A stretch of DNA of 35,728 nucleotides from Teratosphaeria epicoccoides (taxonomy: Eukaryota > Ascomycota > Dothideomycetes > Mycosphaerellales > Teratosphaeriaceae): NCBI GenBank assembly GCA_021401465.1, contig JADDMT010000210.1, positions 1-35,728 on the forward strand, read 5' to 3'. The translations under genes and the position numbers were made by a program. The notes below the pieces were generated by a model. It saw nothing but the letters and a program-made list of their open reading frames with translations. It did no database searches and was not told the origin of the DNA. Below are positions 21,150 to 32,369 of the stretch, piece after piece (within the stretch, counting starts at the first letter, position 1; the number at the start of each line of letters is the position of its first letter).

Positions 21150-22306
21150 TCCTCTAGCAATAGCGACACTCTAGTTATGTTAATCCGGGCTAGGGGTGTA
21201 GCCGAGGCGTAGGGACACCCCTTAACTTAGTGTCTAGATGCTCCGTAATAGTAGCACAGGTTATTCTCCTAGCGTTTCTCTCTCTCTGTAGCGTCTACCT
21301 ATTTAGCGCGTTGTTTTCCCCCGTTGTTTTGTTAGGGTCCTTTGCTGTCATATTAGTCTCCTACGGTACGAGTTAGTGCCATGACTATATCCCTATCTAC
21401 GTCTATTCGGGATCTGGCCCTAGGGTTAGGCATCTGCATAGTAGCCGCAGGAATACCTTCGGAGTCCTTATTCTTTTCCCTTAACTACCTCCTATAGGCT
21501 GCCTTGAACTAGTTAGTTGCCTTAGAGTTTGTCATGACCCTTTCGACCTCCTCTGCAAACGCGTAGTAGTCCCCCTTATCTCTTACGTTCGCTATGTACA
21601 TCCTAGCAGGATTTAAGAACGAATTCTTAAGGTATCTGATCTTTGCGTCATCTGTCTACTAGTCCCCTCCTACTAACAGTAGGAGTTCGTCGAATTCTAG
21701 CTAGTACTCGTGCCATGGCTAGCCTGCTATGTGTCGGAGGTTCGTGAGCTGTTCTATAGCTTTCGCTATCTCGTTACTGTCTGCAAACATGGCCTCGAGT
21801 TACATGAGGAAAGCTTTAGGGTCCTTCGCCCTGTCTGGGCCTCCTTTCTCCTAGAAATGGCGCATCCGGGCGCGCTAGCGAGCGGGGAGAGTGTCGTAGA
21901 TTGTGTTCTAGTAATAATCTACGCCTATTAGGGGTTTTATTATAGAGCGTACTCTAAGCGAACTCCTAATACAGAGCAGGTAATCCCTGAATAACTCGGC
22001 TCTTCTGTCCCACGTTAGTAGCCTCTACTCTTAGGGTCCTGTTAGTTCTATGCTAGAGTTCGCATGCGTTGCTACGGCTAGCGCGTCCGCGAGAGCCTTT
22101 AGCAGCTCCTCTGACAGGGCGCCTAGGTTTTGTCGCTATCAGGACTCCGATTCATTTAGCGCGGCCTGCGTAGCTGTTAGCTCGGCCATAATTTGCTGTT
22201 GCTAGGTGTGCATTCCCTTGACGACATGGCGCATTTCTGCTAACGCTTCCTCGTTTGTAGATCCTTCGGACACTAGGGTTAATTGGCTAGGAGACAGCCT
22301 TTCTAT
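21150..22306 (-). pseudogene. gag: gag of family 3, RIP-inactivated
   Basis: Start inferred at 22306, where ATA GAA AGG replaces a probable ATG, 22 bases inside the LTR. The N-terminal part is Glu/Ala/Leu-rich and helical in look, as in Gypsy Gag. The CCHC zinc knuckle lies at 21215-21256, in frame with the start: first Cys, His and last Cys are retained with the right spacing, the second Cys is Tyr (TGT/TGC to TAT/TAC). Stops are TAG/TAA. pol follows in the -1 frame. Confidence 0.75.
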
Positions 22307-22327
22307 AGTGAAATCGATTGTACTTAA

Positions 22328-22494
22328 TGTCACGGGTAAACGACATATACACAGGGGTTCATGTAGTATTTAACAAGTACGATGGAGAGAGAGGGACTAT
22401 CTGCTAGCTGTCTGGTCTTTTATAGCCAGCCTTGTCAGGGGTCGCGTCGCATAGGCCCTAGCCTGTGCCAAGACTTAGGGCCTCGCCCTTCACA
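22328..22494 (-). repeat. 5' LTR of element H (family 3)
   Basis: 167 bp, TGTCACGGG to TTCACA in plus-strand reading; partner of 15826-15992. Followed by the CCTTA duplication and family 2 pol. Confidence 0.88.
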
Positions 22495-22499
22495 CCTTA

Positions 22500-25400
22500 G
22501 GAGAAGAGCGCGAGACTAAAAAAGTCTTCTACGCTAAAGACGTTCCTAATAAGGAGCTCCTACTAGGCCGCCCTTAGCGCTACAAGCAGGGAGTCGTTGT
22601 TAATAGAGCTACTAACAACTAGTTCTATAGCTCTAAAGGCAAAGTTTCTATAGTAAGGATGCGTGACGTACACGGCTTCTACAAGGACATGAAGAAGGTC
22701 TAATGTATGTATGTAGTCTGTATACAGAACGTCAGGGAAGACGTTACCCTCCTGCCTAAGTTAGGGGAATACGCCGATATTTTCGACGTAGAGGCTACAG
22801 CCTATACCTAGGCCCTAGACGCGGAGCATGCGATTAACCTTAAGGAGGGTTATAATCCTCCGTATTGACCTCTATACCCCATGTCGGAATCTTAGCTTGA
22901 AACACTTCGAGACTATCTCTACAAGGTGCAAAAGAACGCGTGGATCTGACGAAGCGACAGCGAGGCTAGAGCGTTAGTAATGTTCGTCCTAAAGAAGGAT
23001 AACACACTCTGCCTATACGTTTACTATAGGGGCCTTAATATAGTAACTTAGAAGAACTGCTACCCCCTACTACTTATTAGCGAGACGCTTGACCGCCTTA
23101 GTCGCGCCGCTATCTTCTTGTCTATTAACTTGAAGGATGCCTACTACCGGATACTAATCCGAAAGGGTAACAAGTAGAAGACTATGTTCTAAACGTAGTA
23201 CAGACACTTCGAGTATATAGTGATACCATTTAGATTAACTAACGTACTAGCGACTTTCTAGGCGTACATTAATCGAGCCCTAGCCGGCCTCGTTAATACC
23301 TGCTACATAGTATATTTAGACGATATACTAGTCTACTCTGACTTAAAGGAGGAGCATATTCGGCATCTAAAGATAGTGCTTAAACGGCTCTACAAGTTCG
23401 CTCTATATGCGAACCTAAAGAAGTGCATATTCCTAACAGATAGGATTAAGTTTCTTAGATACATCGTTTCTACAGAAGGAGTCATTATAGATGACTAAAG
23501 GGTGTCTGTAATCACGGAGTAACTATAGCTAACTACTCTCTAAGAAGTATAGGTGTTCCTAGGATTTACTAACTTCTATCGCAGATTCATACGATCCTAT
23601 TCGAAGATTATAGCTCCCCTAACGGCTCTCGCGAAAGGCGCAATTCAAGGTAAAAAGCTAGGGATAGTGCCTTAGGAGGAGGCTTAGAGCAAGGCTTTCT
23701 CTAAACTTAAAGCAGCTTTTTAAACTACGCCTATACATCGGCACTTTGACCTTACTACAAAGATCCGAATAGAGACTAATGCTTCGAAATTCGTAATAGC
23801 CGCAATTATATCGCAGCTCTAGTTGCATAAAGGTAGTACGTAATAGTACCTAATTGCCTTCTAGTCGCGGAAGATGTAAGGCGCTAAGCTTAATTACGAG
23901 ACTTACGACTAAGAGCTTTTAGCTATTATTGACAGCTTCAAGGAGTACCGACACTACCTCGAAGGCGTAGCGCACCCTATTAAGGTGCTTACTAACTATA
24001 ACAACCTTCGCGGCTTTATAGGCGTAAAGCAGCTAAGTAGTTAGCAAGCACGGTAGGCGACTTTCCTTGCTAGCTTTAACTTTGTTATCTAGTATCGTTC
24101 TAGGAAGACGAATCTAGCTAATAGTCCTTCGTGACGACTAGACTACGACACTAGGGAGCAGGGTAACTAGAAGCTCCTCTCTACGCTACAGACGAAGCTT
24201 GTAGTATAGGGTAGCGACCTGTCGTTAGCTCCTCTTATAGGTCAACTACAGGCCTAATAGGACCTTATAGCCTCTGCTAGCAATAAACTATCCTATCTAG
24301 CGGCTGTAGTAACCGTGTCTAGCTTGATCCGTGCGGTAGTTAACTAGCTTACATGTAGTAAACATGCGATGTCTAAAGAAACCTTCAAAGAAGTCTCGAG
24401 ACTTATTTAGCAGTTACAAGAGTAAGAACCGGAGTTAATTAATGAGGGTGTAGCCCTCTAGGATACTATAGGCGGTCTGAAGTACTAGACCTAGTTAGGC
24501 GACTTATAGTACTTTGATAATAGGCTCTACATACCTGCTAACTACGTACTCTGTTCGCAGCTCCTCTGTATTCATTATGATAATGAACTTGCAGGTCATT
24601 TTAGCGTAGAGAAGACAAACGTGCTTCTCGGACGTAAATACTAGTAGCTAACGCTAGAACAGGATGTTTCTGACTATGTCAAATCCTGCTAGACGTGCTA
24701 GATTAGCAAATCTCGGCGCTATCACCCCTATAGCGATGCTTAGGCGCTCCTACTACTAGAGAGAGTATAGTAAGACTTAACTATAGATTTCATTACTAAT
24801 TTGCCGCTAGCAAAGTAGAGAGGCAATGTAGTTAATACTGTCCTTATAGTAGTTAACTAATACTCGAAGATGAATGTCTTTATCCTATGTACGAAAAAGT
24901 GCATAAGTAGCGAGCTTGCGCGACTACTTTGTAACAAAGTCATATAACGCTTTAGTGTATCCCGAAGTATTCTATTAGATTAAGGTTCGTCTTTACTAGT
25001 AAATACTAGCAAGAATTTGTGTTTAAGGCGCGTATTAAGTACTGCCTAAGTACAGCATTCTATCTACAGACTAATAGTTAGACTAAACGTATAAACTAGA
25101 CTCTTAAGTAGTACCTTTAGGGCTACTACGCTAAGAACCAGGATGCCTAGGCTAACGTAATTCCTATAGCGGAATTTGCAGTTAATAACAGCATGCATGC
25201 TACTATACATATGTTGCTATTTTAGATTCTTTATAGCTTTAATCTAGAAATACACCTAGAACTACCTTAGGACGAGTCTTCTAAGGAGAGGGTACTAGCC
25301 GCTACGGAATTAGCGCGGCGTATGCGCGAGGTACATTTAGTGCTAATAGAATACTAGAAAAAGGCCTTAGAATCCTAGATTAAACATAATAACGCCTATG

Positions 25401-25841
25401 CTAAACTAATGTAGTACGTAGTTAGTACAAAGGTGTTACTATTAACGAAGAATCTCAAGCTGAAACTTCTAAGTAAGAAGATGACGCTAAGGTTTGTCAG
25501 ACCCTTCTAGATACGCGACATAATAGGCTTGCAGGCGTACTAGCTATCGTTACTACTATCGTATTATGTACATGACGTCTTCTACGTATCTCTACTCGAA
25601 CTATAGGTATAGCGTAAGGGCGAAGAGCCTGCGGACCTAATGCTAGTAGCAGAAGAGAACGAAGAGTAGGAAGTCAAGGGTATTAAGGATAGTATGCGGC
25701 GTAAAGGCGTAACGTACTATCTAGTAAAGTAGAAAGGATACCTACCTAAGTACACATAATAGGTTCTAGCCAAAGACTGCAAGAACGCTCCGGAACCTAT
25801 TCGTGAATTCGAAGAGTAGGGGAGGCGTAAGTAGGGCTTAA
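22500..25841 (+). pseudogene. pol: pol of element D (family 2): reverse transcriptase to chromodomain
   Basis: Continues the frame interrupted by element H. Reverse transcriptase has the catalytic YLDD at 23313-23324, RNase H is around 23750-24010, and the integrase zinc-binding region lies near 24550-24720. Asp residues of the DDE core are kept, but the third acidic residue is AAA (Lys) at 25085-25087, the same change as in element F. A chromodomain follows at about 25690-25815, cut by element C after GGGCTTAA. Dozens of TAG/TAA at Gln/Trp positions. From 24206 it aligns with element F throughout. The last 16 codons lie at 32865-32911, beyond element C. Confidence 0.83.
25837..25841 (+). repeat. 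Target site duplication CTTAA, left copy
   Basis: CTTAA before element C is repeated at 32860-32864. Element F has the unoccupied site GGGCTTAAGAAGG at 9930-9942, which confirms the insertion point. Confidence 0.92.
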
Positions 25842-26043
25842 TGTCATAAGGGTAGGTGCCGATAGCAAGAAGGTGACTAGGTGTTAGACTCGGGAGCTGT
25901 GAAGAATATCGACAATGGCAGTTAACCTTGTAACTGACTCTCCTCTAAGCAAGAGAGGATTGAATTGAGATTAAGCACGAAGCTCCTAACTGCCTGTCCT
26001 AAAGCCATCCCTATATACTAGAGAGCGACAGAGCAGCTCTGTT

Positions 26044-26206
26044 AGATCTGTCGACAGACCCGACAGATCCGTGTCTGTAGATCTGTAGACTAACCCTACA
26101 GATCTAAGGGTCTGTCATCACGTGACAGATCCCTTCTTCCTTGTAAGCCCATAGATCTGTAGACTAACCCTACAGATCCGGGGATCTGTCCTCACGTGAC
26201 AGATCC
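26044..26206. repeat. Hairpin array with CACGTG cores in the family 1 LTR
   Basis: Successive inverted repeats with related arms: 26079-26105 and 26153-26179 (AGATCTGTAG with CTACAGATC, loop about 7 nt), alternating with 26108-26133 and 26182-26206 (GATCTGTC with GACAGATC around CACGTGA). A GATCTGTCGACAGA palindrome precedes them. CACGTG is the E-box recognised by bHLH proteins in fungi. The array recurs in every family 1 LTR of the window. Confidence 0.75.
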
Positions 26207-26227
26207 TTTCTTCTATGACTATGCCTA

Positions 26228-26263
26228 TGACTCATAGTACTCCCATGACGGTACTATGACTCA
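26228..26263. promoter_or_regulatory. Two TGACTCA sites (Gcn4/AP-1 type) in the U3 of element C
   Basis: TGACTCA at 26228-26234 and 26257-26263, within a short repeat around ATGACTCATAG. The same pair is at 32756-32762 and 32785-32791, and TGAGTCA (the complement) at 35411-35417 in element G. They match the known bZIP site; use by the host is inferred. Confidence 0.5.
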
Positions 26264-26331
26264 TAGCACTCAGGACCTACATGATCCTGTATCCTACAGT
26301 ACTCCGGACAGTACTCCTGACACTCATGACA

Positions 26332-26342
26332 CTATCCCCCTC
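26332..26342 (-). other. Polypurine tract of element C
   Basis: CTATCCCCCTC on the plus strand, that is GAGGGGGATAG next to the 3' LTR on the element strand; the best preserved version of the family's tract. Confidence 0.75.
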
Positions 26343-26407
26343 TTAGTCTAGCTCGTCCCTAAGCTACCTCATTAGTGCGGGGTTTCTCTTGTTTCTTCTT
26401 TCAAACT

Positions 26408-26962
26408 ATGATGTCTTCTCTTTCCACATTACTGCCTTGTGTCATTCTAGACACTAACGCCCCTTTAACGCAGAAACGCAAACGCCGCGCGAATCGAATC
26501 TATCGTTAGGGCTAGGACAGCATGAAGTCCTGTACTCGGTGTTAAGAGCTAAAGCTCGTCTGTTAGGTACACATTTCCTCGGGGAAATGTTCGCAATGTC
26601 ACTTTAGCAACTGTCGGAGTTGCGACGCGAAGGTGACAGAGGTCGAATGGAAGAAGTTAGGCGATCGGCGGAAAAGACTAATTGCCGATCTCGATCGTGC
26701 GAAGGTAGTCCTAGCCGAAGCTTCGCAGAAGATGCTAGAGGCGCATGCGAAGGAGATGCGTCTTCGAAAACAGTTAGACGCAGTCGACCGGGAGGTCGAA
26801 GATAGTCGCGCTCTCGAGGAGCGCGAGATCAGGGAGGAGGAGGCCGAGGAACAAGCTCTTACGCAGGCCGGGTTTCTTCTTGACCTAGATCCTTCCGCGG
26901 GTCTCGCTCTTAGTCCTACGACATGGAGCGCAATAGAGGGTTTCGCTAACTCCTTATATTAG
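26408..26962 (+). pseudogene. Antisense accessory ORF of family 1, best copy (Zn2Cys6-like cluster and coiled coil)
   Basis: Opposite to gag-pol. Two tandem ATGs (26408, 26411) open a frame of 184 codons with four stops, all TAG/TAA and all in the first third; from about 26633 to the TAG at 26960 it is fully open. Predicted order: a short leader, basic KRKRRANR near 26475, cysteines in the pattern C-x2-C-x6-C-x8-C-x2-C-x7-C between about 26530 and 26625, then a long charged coiled coil (KMLEAHAKEM, RALEEREIREEE) and a Leu/Trp tail. Zn2Cys6 followed by a coiled coil is the DNA-binding and dimerisation layout of Gal4-type fungal regulators. It may alternatively be one of the uncharacterised zinc-cluster proteins seen near fungal retroelements. 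Ends 63 bp from pol, tail to tail. Confidence 0.72.
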
Positions 26963-27025
26963 GGTTTCCTGGATAGCGTGATAGCCGAGCCGGTCGACGG
27001 CGTCCCGCAGGAGTCTAGTCGTGGC

Positions 27026-30000
27026 TTAGGATCTTCTTCCTAGGTTCGTTCCTTTCTCGAAACTTCGTATCTTTTGCTAACAGTTTCGCAGGTGTTCTAG
27101 GGGTTCCTAGGTGTTCTCGGTACTCCTATATCCTTCCCATTTTACTAAGTACTGTCGCTGTCTGTCCTGCTAGCGAGTGTCGATAATCCTTTCGACAGAG
27201 TACTCCAGTTCTTCTACTTCAGGGTCGAGTAGTAAGGGTTCTGATTGCAGTGCGGCGTCCGGCGCTACTTGTTCTAGCAGAGAGACATAGAACATAGGGT
27301 GTATTCTCATCTGCTCGGGTAGCTGTAATTCAAAATTGACTGGTCCCGTCTTAGCCTTGATCCTAAATGGTCCTAGTTTTACAGCGTCTAGTTTTTTACT
27401 CGGTTTGTCCGATTTGATGTGACGGCAGAGGAGATACACCTTGTCCCCCTCCTTTAGAATTAGTCCCTCAATTCTCTTACGATTCGCGTACCGTGCCATG
27501 TTCTGCTAATAGAACTGCAGGTCGAGTCGTGCTTCTGTTTGCAGTCGGCGTAGATGTTCTACTCGTCTGAGTGCTGCTAGGTTCGGATCACTAGCTAAGA
27601 CGTCTAGAATGTCTTCTATAGCTGATCTATACGCCATCTGAAATGGCGAGAGTCCTGTCGACTCTGCCGGCGTACTATTATACGCGAGCTGTGCTATTAG
27701 CAACAACTCTACCTAGTTGTTCTGGTCCCTATTAACATAGGATCGAAGGTACTGTTCTAACGTCTGATTTAGGCGTTCTGTCTGTCTATCCGTCTAAGGG
27801 TAGAAGGAAGTACTTAATCGATGTTTGACCTAGAATTGTCTCATCAGGGCTCTCTAGAAGTTAGAGGTAAACACGGATCCTCGATCCGTTACTAGGTCCT
27901 GTGGCATGCCGTGTAATGCTACTACCCATTTGATGAAGACATGCGCGATATCTTTAGTCTTGAAGTCTTCGCGGTAAGGGATAAATTTCCCGAACTTAGT
28001 AAATCGGTCGACTACTACCATGATCCTGTCGAAGAACTCATTAGTCGCGGGTTCTCTCGACTAAGGTAGTTTGACGATAAAATCCATAGCGAGCGATTCC
28101 CATGGCCGTTAAGGTACCTTTAGTAGTCGTAGTAGCCTATACGGTCTGTGACAATCGTGCTTACTTCGTTAGCAAGTCACATATTAACGGACGTAGTCCT
28201 CGATTGCCTTGCTCATCCTAGGGAAGTAATATTCTTGTCGGAGAATTTGCTTCATTTTAGACACTCCCGGGTGTCCTGCCTGAGGTACGTCATGTCGGAG
28301 GCGTAGTAGTTCTAATCGTAAAGACGTTAGCATGTATACTAATCCTTGAAACAGAAGGATTCCGTCTTCGTCTTCCTAATCCTCCTGTCCATCAATGTCG
28401 TCGCGGACAGCGAGTGCGGTTAGGTCATGGATTAGGGCGTTCTTCAGGTCGTCCTGAAACCTACTAGTCCATGTAACAGTCGTGGCCGCGAGTCGGTTAA
28501 CTCCTAGCGTGCCATCGCTATTTTCCTGGAGAATAGCATGTTTCTCCCGCTTCACGCCCTTCATGTAGTCCGTCCGGCGGCTAAGTGCATCGGCGCGTAC
28601 GTTGTCGGTCCCCTTGCGATAGACGATCTTGCAGTTAAAACTAGAGAGCTCCTCGCTCTACTGAACCTGTCGTCAGTTTAACTCTTTCGTCGTTGTGAAG
28701 TATCGCAAGTTCTCATGGTCTATGTAGACCGTGACCTAGTGCTTAGAACCTTCTAAGTAGACCCGCTAGGCCTTGTAGGCGTCTACTATGGCTAGAAGTT
28801 CTTTGTTGTGGACGTCATATTAGAGTTCCGGTCCAGACAATTTCCTCGAGTAGTAGGCGACTAGCTGTAGTCGTCTACTCGGTCCTAGTTGACTCAAGCA
28901 TGCCCCGAGTACTACGTCGGAGGCATCTATTTCGACTGTGATAGGCTTATCTAGGTCGAACACAAGTAAGATCGGCTGATCTGTAAATTGTCGCTTGAGT
29001 TCCTCGAAGGCATTCCGTTAGGCGTCGTCCTATACGAATGGTGTATCCTTCGTCGTAAGAGTCGTAAGTAGTGCCGTGATCTTCGAATAGTTTGCCACAA
29101 ATCTCCTGTAGAAGTTGGCGAATCCAAGGAAGGACTATACTTCCTTAACATTAGTCGGCGTAGGCTACTCTTTTACGACCTAGACTTTCTTAGTGTCCAT
29201 CTTGATTCTATTCCATGCTACTACGTAGCTAAGGAATTATACTTCCTGCTTATGAAACTCGCTCTTCTACGGCTTGACCTTTAGTCGGTAGTCCTGGAGT
29301 TTCTGAAGTACCTTACGTACGTGAGTCCTATGTTCTTCGATCGTCCGGGAATAGACGAGGATGTCGTCTAGGTATACAACCATAAAGACGTCGAGGTACT
29401 CTCGTAGCACATTGTTGATAAATGCCTGCCATGTAGCTAGGGCGTTTGTCAACCTAAATAGCATGACCATGTACTCGTAGTGCCCGAACCTAGTTCGGAA
29501 CGCGGTCTTCTATTCTTCGCCTTCCTTAATTCGAATTCGATTATACGCTCCGGGTATGTCGAACTTCGAGAACTACATTGCTCCTTGCAGGCGGTCCTGC
29601 AATTCCGAGAGCAAAGGAAGCGGATAACTATTCTTTATCGTGATGTCGTTTAATCTACGATAATCTACGCAGAGTCGCTAGTCATCTTCCCCCTTAGGCA
29701 CAAACAGGATCGGATATCCGGCCGGGGACTACGACTCGCGAATGAAGCCTTTCCGGAGGTTGTCTTCTAGGTACTTCCGGAGAATCTCTAGTTTCGCTGC
29801 TAATAACAGGCGAACTGATTGCTTTGTCGGTGTCTTGCCAGGGAGTAAGGGTATCCCATGGTCCTACTCCTAGTGTTCTGGCAGAGCTTCTTAGTCGGGT
29901 TCTTCCTCGAAAAGAGTAGCGAACTCTTTATACTTATCGGGAACTGTAAATTCGACCCTGACTTCCGATTGCGTTGCTTTAACCTATAGGACGTACACTT

Positions 30001-30493
30001 CCTGTTCTAGATCCTTAATGGCGGCTACCATCTCGCTTGAAGTCATAGCACATATTTCGATCTTGCCTAGTGCGTCGTGCACTACAGGTAGAGGTATCGA
30101 TCTTGAGAGTTCTGGGAACTAGATCCTCTCATTCTTCTAGTCGATATAGGGGTTAGCGTTCCTTAGCCATGGCAACCCTAGTACTACATCCGAGCCTGGC
30201 GACTCCGTGATGTCGAACTAGAGCATCTCTCGGTAGCGTCCTATCCGCAGAGGCATCATCTCGGTCTCCTCGTCAACTATTCCTTGGTTGTACGTGACTA
30301 GCTTTCCATCGATCGCTTGTAGCGAGAAAGCATTCGTTTTCGCCTGTAGCTTTATCCTAGCTGTCCTGGCGAACTTGGGCGTCATGAAGATTCCAGTACA
30401 TCCTGAATCTATTAAGGCCCTAGCTGGCGTCTCGTCGATGTGTAACCATACTCTAAGGTTGTTCGCGTATCTGGCGCCAATCGCGGCACATCG
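27026..30493 (-). pseudogene. pol: pol of element C: protease, reverse transcriptase, RNase H, integrase, chromodomain
   Basis: Frame -1 to gag, 1,156 codons including the stop, same length as in element A. Protease DSG at 30401-30409, within ALIDSGCTGIF. Reverse transcriptase has YLDD at 29363-29374, with 29267-29470 open. RNase H lies around 28930-28600 and the integrase zinc-binding region near 28300-28150, with the DDE core to about 27770. A C-terminal region is open at 27506-27706 and 27170-27499, covering the post-core segment and the start of the chromodomain, which ends near 27070. Scattered TAG/TAA codons separate these open blocks. The closest thing in the window to a working polymerase, but still interrupted. 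Confidence 0.88.
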
Positions 30494-32310
30494 TTGCAGC
30501 CCTGTCTAGTCCGTCCGTGGGTCTAATTTCGGCGGACCTCGTCGTTTCCTGAATAACTGTCTTCACGGACTAGTTCAGGGATCGTGCGGTCTCGGCTTCT
30601 TCTGTAAGCGTTACCGTTTTCTGGCCTAAGAGATCGTTCGCGTTCTTGGCCTCGCTGTTCCTGCGCGTTCCTTGCATACTCTATCTTTAAATGATAGACT
30701 CGGAGTCGTAGCGCTCGTGGAATCTGAATACCTTCGTGGGTTAGGTAGCCTCCCTAGGGCGTGAACTCTACCCCGAACAGTACAATTTCTTGGACAACTT
30801 TCTGATGCGCGTGAGGTTAAGCTACGACTAGTAGTCTCCTCAGGTGTCGTCGCATACAGTCGGCTAGTTCGTCATACTGAAGCTAGTCGACGTGTTGTAC
30901 TCCATTAATCCATGGGCAAGCCTGAGCCTACTAGTTCTGTATGATCCGGATAATGTCGAGTCCGATGTCATGTGGCGGCATGGCCTATCGCTCTATGCTC
31001 TCGTCTTCCTCGGAATCAGGAATGACGGCTTCGACAAGCTCGTAGTTGTCGTCCGAACCTTCTTCTTCTTCTTCTAGTTCCTGTTCTCTCAGGACTATCG
31101 TACTAGAAGGTGTACCCCTTAGCGCATAGATCGACTATGCCTTGTTTTGGCTAGGGTACTATCCGGAACCATCTTTATCACTCTTGTGAATTCGACAATC
31201 GTCGTCGTAGCACGTAGTCCAAGTAAGTGCGGCATAGTCCGGCTCTCGAGTAGCGGCGACCTTTTGCTTAGGTGCCGTCGTTGTCGCGCGAGCCTGCTCT
31301 ATCCTAGGCAGCTCTTGTCGTTGCTTCCTAGCAAAACATTCGCGGGAAAAGTGTCCTTTCTTTCCGCAGTTGTGGCACTCGAGATTACTCTTGTCGAATG
31401 GCTTCTTCAGACCATTCTGGGGAGGAGAGCCCTTCCGCGGCTTTCCTCGGGGTCCATTCCTCGGACGCCCCTTAGTCGCATCTAACTCCATAGGTTAGAG
31501 ACCGTAGTAATCGCTTCGCCATTTCGGTGCCGATCGTTAGACCTTATGGTTAGCCTGCGCCGGCTTGCGATTTCCATGTTGTCGTTCTTGCTGTCGTTCC
31601 TAGATGCGATTATCGATTCTAATCGCGAGATCGCTCATTTCCTTGAATGTCGTTAGCCGATCTCCTCGGGCAATTTCATCTTTAACTGTCTCCTTTAGTC
31701 CCTAGTAGAACTGAGCGGCTAAAGCGTTATCATTCTAGTCGACTCGAGCAGAGAGGGTCTAAAAGTCCGCGCGGTACTTCGTGGCGGAACCCTTCTGCTA
31801 GATTCCTAGGAGAGCTCTTTCGGCCTCTTGTTACTCATTACCGAGCCCGAACGCTTCGCGTAATGCCTTAAACAAAGACTTGTCTGAGTTAAGAATCTCC
31901 CTAGTCGTCGTCTTCCTAGCTTCGGCACTGCTAACGTGATCCAGATAATCCGTTAGATGAGGCTAGATAAACTCGAACGCCGGTCCCTTCAGGTAAGAGA
32001 CAATGTACATCATTCGCTTATGATGTGTCGTAAACTGTTCCGTATCCACGTTAAATGCTAACTAGCATTGTAGGATAAACATCTCGACTTAAGATCGTTG
32101 TCCTGTAAACTCTGTAGGGCTTCCCATCTTGAAGCCGTTGTTGCCATGTCCATTCCTAGTAGTTGAACCTACGACGGATGCTAGAGCCATCTCGCTAAGG
32201 TGAATGGATTCGAGCTACTACGTGATTTGAGGTATAGCGGCAACTTGTTCTCGTGGTGTCGGTTGACTGTCACTAGAGCTTGAATTGACAGTTGAAGAAC
32301 TACTTGACAT
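30412..32310 (-). pseudogene. gag: gag of element C, best copy
   Basis: ATG at 32310, 60 bases inside the LTR, opening a Ser-rich N-terminus (MSSSSS-like), then a retrotransposon Gag region with Trp/Gln-rich helices. The zinc knuckle CHNCGKKGHFSREC is intact at 31336-31377, inside an open stretch of 110 codons (31159-31491) rich in Lys/Arg/Pro/Gly. After it come a Glu run and a long C-terminal part not typical of short Gags, ending at TAA 30412 shortly after overlapping pol. 633 codons with the stop. Remaining in-frame stops fall on Gln/Trp. Confidence 0.85.
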
Positions 32311-32369
32311 AGGCGTATGTCAAGCGCTCGCCGAGTCTCCTGATGCTTCCCTAGAAGTGGTGCTTAAAA

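Larger units (their letters stand above)
15826..22494 (-). mobile_element. Element H, complete family 3 Ty3/Gypsy chromovirus with short LTRs
   Basis: 167-bp LTRs at both ends, perfect CCTTA duplications, a purine tract (pyrimidines on the plus strand) next to the left LTR and gag next to the right one, so it is transcribed leftwards. gag, pol with chromodomain and a third, opposite-strand ORF are all visible. RIP stops are frequent but some stretches are open, such as 76 codons of reverse transcriptase at 20145-20375. Inserted in the gag-pol junction of element D. Confidence 0.9.
25842..26331 (-). repeat. 3' LTR of element C (family 1)
   Basis: 490 bp, TGTCATAAG to CATGACA in plus-strand reading. 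Carries the clearest hairpin array (26044-26206) and two TGACTCA sites (26228-26234, 26257-26263). It differs from its partner mainly by transitions. Confidence 0.92.

Noticed and set aside
21710..21931. Plus-strand 73-codon frame inside family 3
   Set aside because: Overlaps gag of element H on the other strand; no copy, motif or upstream signal supports it.
26079..26105. Telomere-like TAACCCTA sequence
   Set aside because: Occurs once per hairpin as its loop and is not tandem; it belongs to the LTR.
26044..26206. CRISPR-like array in the LTR
   Set aside because: Units are inverted repeats within an LTR present at every family 1 terminus; no spacers of constant length, and the context is eukaryotic.
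26620..26805. 61-codon plus frame overlapping the antisense ORF of element C
   Set aside because: Arg/Ser/Gly-rich alternative frame of the same strand; the coiled-coil frame is longer and conserved in three copies.
30288..30509. Plus-strand 73-codon frame, with a counterpart at 2427-2648
   Set aside because: Opposite-strand shadow of the family 1 protease region; the minus-strand reading contains the DSG motif and continues in the pol frame.
31147..31485. Plus-strand 112-codon frame
   Set aside because: Lies exactly over the gag zinc knuckle of element C read from the wrong strand; low-complexity Leu/Ser/Arg composition.
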